Below the pieces are notes generated by a model. It saw nothing but the letters and a program-made list of their open reading frames with translations. It was not told the DNA's origin and did no database searches. This document shows positions 17,105 to 25,875 of a stretch of DNA of 64,000 bases, in pieces. Within the stretch, counting starts at the first letter, position 1; every line of letters begins with the position of its first letter. This stretch comes from M3007 sp040397785. Lineage in GTDB: Bacteria > Bacteroidota > Bacteroidia > Chitinophagales > Saprospiraceae. The position numbers and the translations under genes were made by a program. Where the stretch lies: the NCBI GenBank assembly GCA_040397785.1, contig JBBAVI010000007.1, positions 1 to 64,000 of the forward strand, given 5' to 3'.

Positions 17105-18676
17105 ATGGAACTAATTGATTTAGCACGCACGAAACTAGAAAAGGCAGGCATCACCTTGGAATTGGATGCTTTTGACCGAAAAGCCTTAAGTAAGACCAAA
17201 GGCGCTGTTTTCGTTTGCAACCAATTATTGCCCGGACTGGATGAGTGGATTTTGGTAGCACTTCTTGCTGATCAATATGAGCAAGTACGTTTACTGCATC
17301 CATATTATATTGCACCGCACAAGGATTTGCGGGAAATTGCCATTCGGCCAAAAGGATTTAGAATTTCAGACGGCCTGACCAATTTTAGTTTTGCCAAACG
17401 GTTGATGCGCTTAGTAGGCAAAGGTACAGCGGTGGGCCTTACCCTGGATTTTTCGGAAAACCCGCTTAGTCACCTTGGAAAAAACTTAATGCGCACCCGC
17501 ATTTTGCAACAACTACACAAAGCCCGACAACCGGTAGTACCCATCCATTTGATGGCCGATCACGTTCCCGGAGGCTTGCTCCGAAAAGCAATTCCAGGCC
17601 TGCCTTACGCCTATACAACAGGCACGGTTAAAGTAAAAGTGCGCATTGGAAAAGCAATTGAACCCGATGAGATTGACATGTTTTCCAAAAAAAGAATTTG
17701 GGGCAAATTTTTGCAAGCCAAAATCTTTTCGTTAGGAACCAAATTTGATATTCAACCCGAACATTTTACCGAAATACCCATTAGTGAGGCGCAACCACTG
17801 GCCGAACCTGTACCCCAGGAATTAATTCATGCAGAATTTGAAGCCCTAGATCCAAGTTTTAAAGTTACCTCCCGGGGGCAATTTGATGTGTTTGTTGCGC
17901 CGTTTCATGCCTTGAATAATATCATGTTTGAAATTGCCCGGTTGCGGGAAATGACTTTTCGCGCGGTGGGTGAGGGCACTGGAAAACCCCGTGATATGGA
18001 TGAACACGATCTGTATTACCTTCAACTGATTATTTGGGATCGCGAACAAAAAAAGATTGTGGGCGGTTATCGGCTTGGTCAAGGCGATCGGATATTTAAA
18101 CGCTTTGGCGTCAATGGATTTTATATAAATACCCTTTTTAAAATAAAGCCCGGTTTTTACCCGATTTTACACCAAGCCGTTGAATTGGGCAGATCGTATG
18201 TAACCGAAGAATATCAAAAACACCGTTTGCCTTTGTTTTTGATGTGGAAGGGAATTCTTAGTTTTTTACTGGCCAACCCCGACTATCGCTATTTATACGG
18301 ACCAGTTAGCATTAGCAAGGATTATTCCGATGCGTCCAAAAGTGTTATGGTAGAATTTGTACAACGTTTCTTTTTTGATAAAAGCCTCGCAAAATTGGTA
18401 GCCCCCCGCAAACCATTTCGGGCTTATGTGAAGTCTGTAAACACAAAAATATTGGCCGAATCGCTGCATGGCGAGTTTGAAGCCCTGGAAGCATTTATTG
18501 AAACCATCGAACCAGCACACTTTAAAGTGCCGGTTTTATTTCGGCAATATTTGAAACAAAATGCCAAATTCATTGCCTTTAATGTAGACCCTAATTTCGC
18601 CGATTGCCTGGATGGCCTGATGATTCTCGACATTCAACATTTACCACAAAGTACCATTGATACCTTACAACAATAA
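17105..18676 (+). CDS. Fused lyso-lipid acyltransferase / GNAT N-acyltransferase (aminolipid synthesis, OlsF-like)
   Basis: 523 residues in two parts. Residues about 25-250 resemble the PlsC/hemolysin-type O-acyltransferase domain. Residues about 270-470 are the OlsB/GlsB-like GNAT domain ('EIARLREMTFRAVGEGTG', 'LGRSYVTEEYQKHRLPLF', 'YGPVSISKDYS'). In Bacteroidota such proteins make ornithine or glycine lipids: the GNAT half forms the monoacyl amide and the other half adds the second acyl chain. The H-box usually reading NHP-x-GG-x-D is here N39-Q40 ('CNQLLPGLDE'), so the catalytic His is replaced by Gln. The O-acyl half may therefore be inactive or changed. Confidence 0.82.
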   Translation: MELIDLARTKLEKAGITLELDAFDRKALSKTKGAVFVCNQLLPGLDEWILVALLADQYEQVRLLHPYYIAPHKDLREIAIRPKGFRISDGLTNFSFAKRLMRLVGKGTAVGLTLDFSENPLSHLGKNLMRTRILQQLHKARQPVVPIHLMADHVPGGLLRKAIPGLPYAYTTGTVKVKVRIGKAIEPDEIDMFSKKRIWGKFLQAKIFSLGTKFDIQPEHFTEIPISEAQPLAEPVPQELIHAEFEALDPSFKVTSRGQFDVFVAPFHALNNIMFEIARLREMTFRAVGEGTGKPRDMDEHDLYYLQLIIWDREQKKIVGGYRLGQGDRIFKRFGVNGFYINTLFKIKPGFYPILHQAVELGRSYVTEEYQKHRLPLFLMWKGILSFLLANPDYRYLYGPVSISKDYSDASKSVMVEFVQRFFFDKSLAKLVAPRKPFRAYVKSVNTKILAESLHGEFEALEAFIETIEPAHFKVPVLFRQYLKQNAKFIAFNVDPNFADCLDGLMILDIQHLPQSTIDTLQQ

Positions 18677-18700
18677 TTTCTTGCTATATACATCCGAAAA

Positions 18701-20437
18701 ATGAATCGATTCTCAAGCCTGGTGGTAATTTTAGTGGTTTTTGTGCTGGCATTTACCCGTTTTCAATATACAAAGTGGGAAACCCCAACTGTAACAAACA
18801 CCCTCACCTGGGATGCGTTCGGGTATTATATGTATTTACCTGCGCAGTTTATTTACCATGATATTACAGGCATGAAATGGGTGTCCGATATTCAAGAAAA
18901 ATACCATCCAACGGGTACGATGTATCAAATTTCGGTACTTAAAAATGGCAATAGCGTCATAAAGTATCCTATCGGGATTGCCTTGTTGTATTGGCCTTTC
19001 TTTTTCCTGGGGCATTGGACAGCGGGATGGCTCCAGTATGCACAAGATGGTTTTTCGGCACCTTACCAATTAGCAATTTGTATTGCCGCTTTATTTTATG
19101 CAGCGCTTGGATTTTGGGCTTTACGCAAAGTGCTGTTGCAGTTTTTTAGTGATACGGTGACCGCAATTACCTTGTTGATGATTGGATTATCTACCAATTA
19201 TATACAATATGCAGCGGTAGAAAGCGGCATGACCCATGTGTATTTATTTACCATGTACGCTTTAATGCTGTTGCTTACCATTCGATGGCATGAAAAACCA
19301 CAATTACTTACTGCACTTGGCATTGGACTTGTTTTTGGCGTAACCACCATTGCACGCCCTACTGAAGCGGTGATGATGTTTATTCCCTTATTGTGGAGCA
19401 CCCAAAATAAAGTTGTACGACAAGAAAAGTGGAAACTGTTGTTTTACACCCACCGGACCCACTTTTTTGCCACGATAATCGGCGCTTTTATGGGTATTTT
19501 CCCACAAATGGTCTATTGGAAAATTGTTTCGGGTAAATGGGTATATGATGTTGGCTCCAAATGGATGTTTCTCAACCCCAATTGGCAGGTATTATTTGGC
19601 TGGGAAAAAGGCTGGTTTGTGTACACCCCCATCGTATTTTTTATGGTGGCGGGTATGTTTTTAATGCAAGGGAAAGTGTACAAACGTGCGGCACTTACTT
19701 ATTTGTTACTCAACGTTTGGATTGTAATTGCCTGGGCAGATTGGCGGTATGGAGCCAGTTATTCGAGCCGTGCATTGGTGCAAAGTTATCCAGTGTTGGT
19801 CTTGGCTTTTGCTTTAGTGGTGGAACGGATAAGTACCAGCAAACTGAAGTGGCCAGGCATCATACTTGGCGCTTATTTGTTGATTGTCAACCTGTTTCAA
19901 ATATACCAATACAACCAAACTATCCTGCATTACAACGACAATAACCGGGCATATTATGCTGCGATTTATCTAAATCCACACCCTGATCCGTTGGACATGT
20001 CGCTCTTGGATACCCCTGAAATGATCCGGGATACAAATGCATTTAAACAAACCAGGCTGATGCTAGTGGATACACTTGTAACCATCCATGCAAAAGACCA
20101 TCCGAAACAATTGTTGCTTCAACAGCCAATCAACCAAGTTTTAAATACAGCACCCGCCAAAACAGCTTGGCTGCACATAACAGCACAGGTAAAGTCCGAA
20201 TTTGGCGCGTTTAATTCACACTTGACCACCCTGATTCAAATGGACGAAGGGAGCAAACAAACGAATTGTCGCCTCGAAAATGGTATTTGTGAACGAAAAA
20301 CCTGGAATACCATCGCATATTATTTTAAAATTCCTCCCGAACATAACGGTGGTTTATTGAGCATTTTTGCAGAAACAAGTGCAGAAGACTTGATCGAAGT
20401 ACGCAACTTGAAATTGCAGGTTTTAGAAGAAAAATAA
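18701..20437 (+). CDS. Polytopic membrane protein, GT-C glycosyltransferase-like
   Basis: 578 residues. Ten or more hydrophobic helices occupy the first 410 residues and a soluble C-terminal domain follows. The first loop contains 'WDAFGYYMYLPAQF', where an Asp-rich loop after helix 1 resembles the catalytic loop of GT-C enzymes such as ArnT/PMT. No closer family could be named. It starts 24 bp after the acyltransferase gene on the same strand and may belong to the same envelope-lipid unit. Confidence 0.6.
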   Translation: MNRFSSLVVILVVFVLAFTRFQYTKWETPTVTNTLTWDAFGYYMYLPAQFIYHDITGMKWVSDIQEKYHPTGTMYQISVLKNGNSVIKYPIGIALLYWPFFFLGHWTAGWLQYAQDGFSAPYQLAICIAALFYAALGFWALRKVLLQFFSDTVTAITLLMIGLSTNYIQYAAVESGMTHVYLFTMYALMLLLTIRWHEKPQLLTALGIGLVFGVTTIARPTEAVMMFIPLLWSTQNKVVRQEKWKLLFYTHRTHFFATIIGAFMGIFPQMVYWKIVSGKWVYDVGSKWMFLNPNWQVLFGWEKGWFVYTPIVFFMVAGMFLMQGKVYKRAALTYLLLNVWIVIAWADWRYGASYSSRALVQSYPVLVLAFALVVERISTSKLKWPGIILGAYLLIVNLFQIYQYNQTILHYNDNNRAYYAAIYLNPHPDPLDMSLLDTPEMIRDTNAFKQTRLMLVDTLVTIHAKDHPKQLLLQQPINQVLNTAPAKTAWLHITAQVKSEFGAFNSHLTTLIQMDEGSKQTNCRLENGICERKTWNTIAYYFKIPPEHNGGLLSIFAETSAEDLIEVRNLKLQVLEEK

Positions 20438-20497
20438 AACCAATTATCTCAGAATAAATTGTCGGAGTAAAAAATAACCCAATATTTGTTTCATCTA

Positions 20498-20528
20498 TTG
20501 CGAATTTATTTAAAACAATTTATATTTG
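20498..20528 (+). promoter_or_regulatory. Bacteroidota-type promoter for the 20575 gene
   Basis: TTG at 20498-20500, 20-bp spacer, TATATTTG at 20521-20528. The predicted transcript start is about 45 bases before the ATG. The leader contains a small hairpin AAGGCTT-ATA-AAGCCTT. Confidence 0.6.
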
Positions 20529-20574
20529 CAGCAAATTCAAGGCTTATAAAGCCTTCATAACCAATTGCTGATAG

Positions 20575-21276
20575 ATGAAAAAACAAGCCGGACATCGATT
20601 ATACAATGTTTCTGACGCCGAACTTTACGTGCAATGCCAGGATGCCTTGCGCAAGGCCCACCTGGAAGTTGATTTTTTTAACCAATATGGTTATGGCTTA
20701 GAGCGCATTAAAGGATTTTTATCCCTTTGTGAAAAATTTCATCAATTGCCTGATGATGATGAACTGGTGGGAGACCAAATGATTTGCACCGAAAAGAAAA
20801 ATCAGGCATCGGAGAAACTCAAAACGGCCATCCGTTCTGTCATGACCCGGGTAGCGATGAAATACCACGACCGTACCGGACGATACCGCAAATTTGGCAC
20901 CGCCAAACTAGGCGATATGAGCGACCCACAATTGCTGTTCTGCGGCCGCCGTGTGGCGCGTGTAGCCCGCCAACAAATTGATTTTCTGGCAGATGTAGGC
21001 CTCAATGAAAATATTATCACCCGGGTAACAGATGCCTGTTCCGAATTTGAAAATGCACTCAATATTCAACAAGACAAAATACACGACCGCGATATTGCCG
21101 TAGAACGCCGGGTAGATCAAGGCAATAAACTATATGAAGAATTAGTCATCCTCTGTGATATTGGCAAAGATATTTGGGTAGAACGCGATCGGACTAAATA
21201 TGATTTCTACTGCCTGTATGAAAGCAACAACGATCAAAAAAAAGCACGAAAAGAGAAATTGTCCGCTCAAGACTGA
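20575..21276 (+). CDS. Conserved helical protein of unknown function
   Basis: 233 residues, no signal peptide or membrane segment, almost entirely predicted alpha-helical. The phrases 'KYHDRTGRYRKFGTAKLGDM' and 'RRVARVARQ' recall a family of uncharacterised Bacteroidota proteins with two similar helical halves. A good promoter precedes it and the codon use matches its neighbours, so it is a real gene. No function can be assigned. A short 7-bp hairpin (21279-21300) follows the stop. Confidence 0.7.
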   Translation: MKKQAGHRLYNVSDAELYVQCQDALRKAHLEVDFFNQYGYGLERIKGFLSLCEKFHQLPDDDELVGDQMICTEKKNQASEKLKTAIRSVMTRVAMKYHDRTGRYRKFGTAKLGDMSDPQLLFCGRRVARVARQQIDFLADVGLNENIITRVTDACSEFENALNIQQDKIHDRDIAVERRVDQGNKLYEELVILCDIGKDIWVERDRTKYDFYCLYESNNDQKKARKEKLSAQD

Positions 21277-21322
21277 GGAATAGGAACCCAAAATCCTATT
21301 TTCACCCCAAAAAACAATATCC

Positions 21323-24300
21323 ATGCTCGTGCGATTCCTTTTTGTACTTACGCTGTGCTGCCTAAGCGCCTGTAATACACCTGTTTCTGAGTCAACCAAT
21401 TCCTCAAACGGGCCTGCTTCGACCAAGTTTGTGCTGCATGAACCAGCAGATTGTGGACTAAATTTTGTACCCTCTATTACAGAAGATTACCGGTACAACT
21501 TCAGCATGGATCCCTACATCTACAATGGCGGCGGCGTGGCCGTATTGGATGTGAATAATGACGGATTGCAAGATCTGTTTTTTACCGCCCGACTACAAGG
21601 TTGCCAATTGTACCTCAACAAAGGCAATTTAAAATTTGAAAATATTTCTGAAAAATCGGGTGTTTCAAAACATGGCGGACTAAAAACGGGCGTCACAGTG
21701 GTGGATATCAATGCTGATGGCTGGCAAGATTTATATGTGTGCCGTACCTGGCTTGAACCCTTACCCGATCGCCGTAACTTATTGCTCATCAATAACCACG
21801 ATGGTACTTTTATAGAACAAGCCGCCGCTTATGGCTTGGATGATATTTCTGCCTCACAGCAAGGCAATTTCTTTGATTATGACTGCGATGGCGACCTCGA
21901 TTTGTATTTAATGAACCATCCGGTAGATTGGCGGAGCATCACGGTTACTGATTTTCAACCCACACCACAGTGCCCGACCGCACGTTGCCAGGCACCGCGC
22001 GATCAGTATGAAAGCGACCGACTTTATCAAAATGATGGAAAAGGTAAATTTGTTGATGTAAGTCAAAAAGCCGGAATATGGAATCGGGCATTCGGTTTAA
22101 GCGTGCTTACCAGCGATTTTAACGATGATGGCTTTCCGGATGTGTTTGTGGGCAATGACTTTATCATGCCCGATTTTTTATATATCAACAACCAACATGG
22201 TGGCTTTACAGACCAGGCAGATTCCTATTTTCGGCATACTTCCAACCACTCCATGGGCGCCGATGTAGCTGATTTGAACAATGATGGTTTGCAAGACCTG
22301 GTAGTATTGGACATGCTCGCAGAAGACTGGCAACGCCGCCGGAAATTAATGAGCACCATGATCCTGGATCGTTATAAGTTATTGGAAGAGAAGGGCTATG
22401 GCCGGCAAATGATGCGTAATACTTTGCAGTTGAATAACGGCAATAACACTTATTCCGAAGTAGGATGCCAGGCAGGCATAGAAGCCACTGATTGGAGTTG
22501 GTCGCCCTTGGTAGCCGATTATGATAATGATGGCAACCGGGATCTGTTCATTGCCAATGGTATTTTGCGGGATATGAATGACGCCGATTTTTTCCTGTAC
22601 ACAGCAGATTCAATCAATCGGACAGGAGGAATTAATCCGCAGCGCTTTGACAAGTTTGAAAAATTTGCGGGCATGATGCCTTCCAATCCGGTGCATCCTT
22701 ATATGTACCAAAATACCGGGAGCTTTCCTATGCAGGACGTTTCACAGTCTTGGGGTTTTACCCAAAAAGGCTTTTCCAACGGCGCCGCGTATTCCGATTT
22801 GGACAATGACGGTGACCTGGATTTGATTACCAATAATATGAATGCTGCGCCATCCTTGTATGAAAATACGGCTGCTCAAATCAAAACCAAGCATTGGTTG
22901 CAGGTTAAATGCAAAGGAACTCCTCAAAATCCATTTGGACTTGGTGCTAAAGTGGAGGTATTTGCTGCTGGAAAGTCCATTTTTAGCCAGGAAATATTGA
23001 ATGTACGCGGCTATTATTCTTCGGTGGAGCCCATATTACAAGTCGGCCTGGGGGAAACCACCCAAATCGATAAAGTGGAAATCGCCTGGATGGAAGGGAA
23101 AATTGAAACCATCTCAAATGTTTCAGTGGATCAGCGGTTAATCTTGGATATTGCCAACGCAAAACAAGGTAAACGTTTGAAACCTAAAATTACACAACCA
23201 ACACTGTTTGAGCCATTTGCGTTGAATTTGCAGTTTAAGCACCAAGAAAACACATTTGAAGATTTCAACCGAGAACGGCTTTTGCCCTATCGGTATTCCA
23301 CACAGGGGCCTTGTATGGCGATTGGTGATTTAAATGGAGATAAAACAGATGACTTGTTCATTGGAGGTGCATCCGGGCAAGCAGGTGCAATTTGGTTGCA
23401 AAAAGGCGGAAAAATGGTGCAAATAGGACAAAATTCCCTCGAAACCGATGCACAATATGAAGATACAGGTTCGGTTTTATTTGATGCAGATGGTGATCAA
23501 GACCTTGATTTGTATGTGGTAAGTGGTGGTAATGAAGCGGCGGCTGGCAATTCAGTATATCAGGATCGGTTGTACATCAATGATGGAAAAGGAAACCTTG
23601 CGCGTGCGCAGGATGCAGTACCAAATGAAACCAATTCTGGTAAAGCTGTTCAGGCTTTTGATTATGACCAGGATGGCGATTTAGATCTTTTTGTGGGAGG
23701 CGCTGTGTTGCCGGGATATTACCCCAAAGCGCCACAAAGTGTTGTTTTACAAAACAATAAAGGTAAATTCACGGATGTAACTGCAACGGTAGCGCCCGAA
23801 TTTGCCAATATTGGAATGGTAACCGATTTGGCCTTTGCAGACCTTAATCAGGATGGCAAGTCAGAATTAATTGTTTGCGGTTCATGGATGCCCGTATCTA
23901 TTTTTCAGTATGAAAATGGCCAATTCAGCAATAAAACAGATATTTGGGGCCTTCAAAACAGCACAGGATGGTGGAATTGCGTGGTTATTGCCGATCTCAA
24001 TAAGGATGGAAAACCCGATTTGGCACTTGGGAATGAAGGATTAAATACGCGTTTTCAGGCTAGCAGCAGCCATCCTTTGCGCATCTACGCCAATGATTTC
24101 GATCATAATGGCACCATGGATCCGGTGATTGCGATGGCCTCGGGCGATCAATATTTTCCGATAGCGCAACGTAATGATATGGCCCAGCAGATGCCGTCCT
24201 TAATTAACAAAAAATACAATCGTTATGGTTTATATGCAAAAGCGGAGGTAACCTCTATTTTACCTGAAAAAGAGCGAAACACTGGGATACAATTGGAAGT

Positions 24301-24667
24301 ACAAAACCTAGCGTCGGGTTGGTTTGAGCAACAAAATGGAAAATTTGTGTTTCATGCATTTCCACAAGAAGCCCAAATCGCACCAATTAAGGCAATGGCT
24401 ACAGATGATTGGAATAATGATGGCTGGATGGATATTTTATCGGTTGGAAATCAATATGGTAACGAAGTAGAAACCGGTCGGCTGGATGCTTTCAATGGCG
24501 CTTTGATGCTGGGAAGTGCTGCCGGTTTGAATGTGATGCCAAACCGGATTTCGGGCTTTTGGGCATCTAAGGAAGCCCGAAAAATAGGCATTTTACAATT
24601 CCAAGGAAAAAAAGTTTGGGTTGTGGCAAATTGCAACGGAGTGCCGGATATTTGGCTTCAAAAATAA
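21323..24667 (+). CDS. FG-GAP/VCBS-repeat lipoprotein with ASPIC/UnbV domain (paralogue 1)
   Basis: 1114 residues. A lipoprotein signal ends in 'LSAC' (Cys17), predicting lipid anchoring. Many FG-GAP/VCBS repeats with calcium-binding DxNxDG loops ('DVNNDGLQDLFF', 'DYDNDGNRDLFIANG', 'DLDNDGDLDLIT') form one or two beta-propellers. An ASPIC/UnbV domain lies in the middle (about 510-610, 'NPFGLGAKVEVFA' to 'VGLGETTQIDKVEIAW'). Such CRTAC1-like proteins are numerous in Bacteroidota, often beside SusCD-type uptake genes; none is seen here. It is collinear over its whole length with the gene at 34512-37877. Function unknown; a cell-surface binding role is inferred. Confidence 0.88.
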   Translation: MLVRFLFVLTLCCLSACNTPVSESTNSSNGPASTKFVLHEPADCGLNFVPSITEDYRYNFSMDPYIYNGGGVAVLDVNNDGLQDLFFTARLQGCQLYLNKGNLKFENISEKSGVSKHGGLKTGVTVVDINADGWQDLYVCRTWLEPLPDRRNLLLINNHDGTFIEQAAAYGLDDISASQQGNFFDYDCDGDLDLYLMNHPVDWRSITVTDFQPTPQCPTARCQAPRDQYESDRLYQNDGKGKFVDVSQKAGIWNRAFGLSVLTSDFNDDGFPDVFVGNDFIMPDFLYINNQHGGFTDQADSYFRHTSNHSMGADVADLNNDGLQDLVVLDMLAEDWQRRRKLMSTMILDRYKLLEEKGYGRQMMRNTLQLNNGNNTYSEVGCQAGIEATDWSWSPLVADYDNDGNRDLFIANGILRDMNDADFFLYTADSINRTGGINPQRFDKFEKFAGMMPSNPVHPYMYQNTGSFPMQDVSQSWGFTQKGFSNGAAYSDLDNDGDLDLITNNMNAAPSLYENTAAQIKTKHWLQVKCKGTPQNPFGLGAKVEVFAAGKSIFSQEILNVRGYYSSVEPILQVGLGETTQIDKVEIAWMEGKIETISNVSVDQRLILDIANAKQGKRLKPKITQPTLFEPFALNLQFKHQENTFEDFNRERLLPYRYSTQGPCMAIGDLNGDKTDDLFIGGASGQAGAIWLQKGGKMVQIGQNSLETDAQYEDTGSVLFDADGDQDLDLYVVSGGNEAAAGNSVYQDRLYINDGKGNLARAQDAVPNETNSGKAVQAFDYDQDGDLDLFVGGAVLPGYYPKAPQSVVLQNNKGKFTDVTATVAPEFANIGMVTDLAFADLNQDGKSELIVCGSWMPVSIFQYENGQFSNKTDIWGLQNSTGWWNCVVIADLNKDGKPDLALGNEGLNTRFQASSSHPLRIYANDFDHNGTMDPVIAMASGDQYFPIAQRNDMAQQMPSLINKKYNRYGLYAKAEVTSILPEKERNTGIQLEVQNLASGWFEQQNGKFVFHAFPQEAQIAPIKAMATDDWNNDGWMDILSVGNQYGNEVETGRLDAFNGALMLGSAAGLNVMPNRISGFWASKEARKIGILQFQGKKVWVVANCNGVPDIWLQK

Positions 24668-24717
24668 ACACAATTTGTTTTTAATTATAAAACATTTTGA
24701 TTTATCTTTGCTACATC

Positions 24718-25719
24718 ATGGCAAAGAAAAAGACACATAAAACCCGCAGAGAGAAGCTGAGCGCACGCTATTTCCTGGATAAACCGCATGATAAGTACAC
24801 GCGTTTTGTCTTGCAAATGCGGGAGGTAGCTTTGGAAATGATGGAGTATTGTTTACCCAAGGAGGTTTTTGCAGACATAGACTTGGAATCTATAAAATTG
24901 AGCAATACCTCATATATTGACGATACTTTACACACTCACTTTTCCGATATTTGTTACACGGGATTAACGTTAGGGCTAAAACCCTTTCGAATATCGTTTA
25001 TTTTTGAGCACAAAAGTACGAAGCCAGATCAACCTGTTCTGGCACAATTGAACCGGTATATTTCTCAAATTTGGAGTGAAGATTTAAATCAGGACAGGAA
25101 CCTTTCGTTGACAATCCCTGTTTTAATCTATCATGGGCAGGTGCCTATTGCAAAAGAAACACGGGAAAGTTTGTTTAAAGGAGCACCACTAACTTTGCTT
25201 CCATACATACCCAGTTTTGATTACATCTTGTTGGATATTGCCCGGATTTCTGATGAACATTTAGAACACCTCCAGTTTTTGTTGTTACGTAATGTGTTTT
25301 TAGCATTAAAGAATCACAAAAACGACGATTATATCAAGAAAAACGGAGAAAAAATCATTATTTTTGCTTCACAAATCAGGACTACCCGTATTGGTTTGAA
25401 TCTTTTTAAAGCCACAACTCTTTACATGATGAGTACAAATTCAGCAACTTTTCACCAAAAATTTCAAACAATGGAAGGTGAATTAACTAAATCTGAAAAC
25501 GCGGCTGTGAAGCCTTACCTCGTACAACTTTTCGAAGAGGGTATGGAAAAGGGTATTGAAAAAGGCAAGATTGAAGGCAAGATTGAAGGCAAGATCGAAG
25601 GCATGGAACAGCTGCTGAAACAATTCATCCTAAATAATCCTGCATTGGATGATCAAAAAATTGCGATGTTGTTCAGTTTACCTGTTGAATTTGTAATGGA
25701 AACCAGAGCAAGACTTTAA
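24718..25719 (+). CDS. Rpn-family recombination-promoting nuclease (PD-(D/E)XK, transposase_31 type)
   Basis: 333 residues from ATG 24718 (an upstream TTG at 24697 is unlikely). The N-terminal half has the Rpn/YhgA-like nuclease layout: 'DTLHTHFSDICY' then 'ISFIFEHKST', the latter corresponding to the (D/E)xK strand, followed by 'QLNRYISQIW'. The C-terminus carries a GKIE repeat tract (25564-25599) and a short helical end. Rpn proteins are DNA endonucleases that stimulate RecA-independent recombination and have been linked to phage defence. A TATCTTTG box ends only 7 bases before the ATG, suggesting a leaderless transcript. Confidence 0.85.
   Translation: MAKKKTHKTRREKLSARYFLDKPHDKYTRFVLQMREVALEMMEYCLPKEVFADIDLESIKLSNTSYIDDTLHTHFSDICYTGLTLGLKPFRISFIFEHKSTKPDQPVLAQLNRYISQIWSEDLNQDRNLSLTIPVLIYHGQVPIAKETRESLFKGAPLTLLPYIPSFDYILLDIARISDEHLEHLQFLLLRNVFLALKNHKNDDYIKKNGEKIIIFASQIRTTRIGLNLFKATTLYMMSTNSATFHQKFQTMEGELTKSENAAVKPYLVQLFEEGMEKGIEKGKIEGKIEGKIEGMEQLLKQFILNNPALDDQKIAMLFSLPVEFVMETRARL
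25564..25599 (+). repeat. Three tandem 12-bp units in the Rpn nuclease gene
   Basis: GGCAAGATTGAA occurs twice (25564-25575, 25576-25587) and a third time with one change (25588-25599). It encodes GKIE three times, directly after 'GMEKGIEK'. Copy number is likely to vary between strains because the units are near-identical. Confidence 0.9.
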
Positions 25720-25720
25720 T

Positions 25721-25813
25721 TTAATGGCAATGTGAAGGCGTGTCAGATTCATCTGATTTGGCATTGAGTACAGACGTTTCCTCTTCCACCAAAACTTTTT
25801 TTTCTATTTTCAT
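25721..25813 (-). CDS. Possible 30-residue small protein
   Basis: A short frame from ATG (25811-25813) to TAA, tail to tail with the Rpn gene. The product starts 'MKIEKKVLVEEE' and ends 'SDTPSHCH', a charged N-terminus and a His-Cys-His end. No ribosome-binding site or promoter was recognised, and the frame may be chance. It is listed because it fills the only gap between two genes and has a plausible small-peptide composition. Confidence 0.25.
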   Translation of the reverse strand: MKIEKKVLVEEETSVLNAKSDESDTPSHCH

Positions 25814-25875
25814 GTATTACGCAAGCCCATTGCGCAGTACACTACCCACCTTTACCCCAACAAAACAAGATCAAT

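Noticed and set aside
25564..25599. Tandem repeat considered as a small CRISPR-like array
   Set aside because: Units are 12 bp, contiguous without spacers and in frame within a gene.
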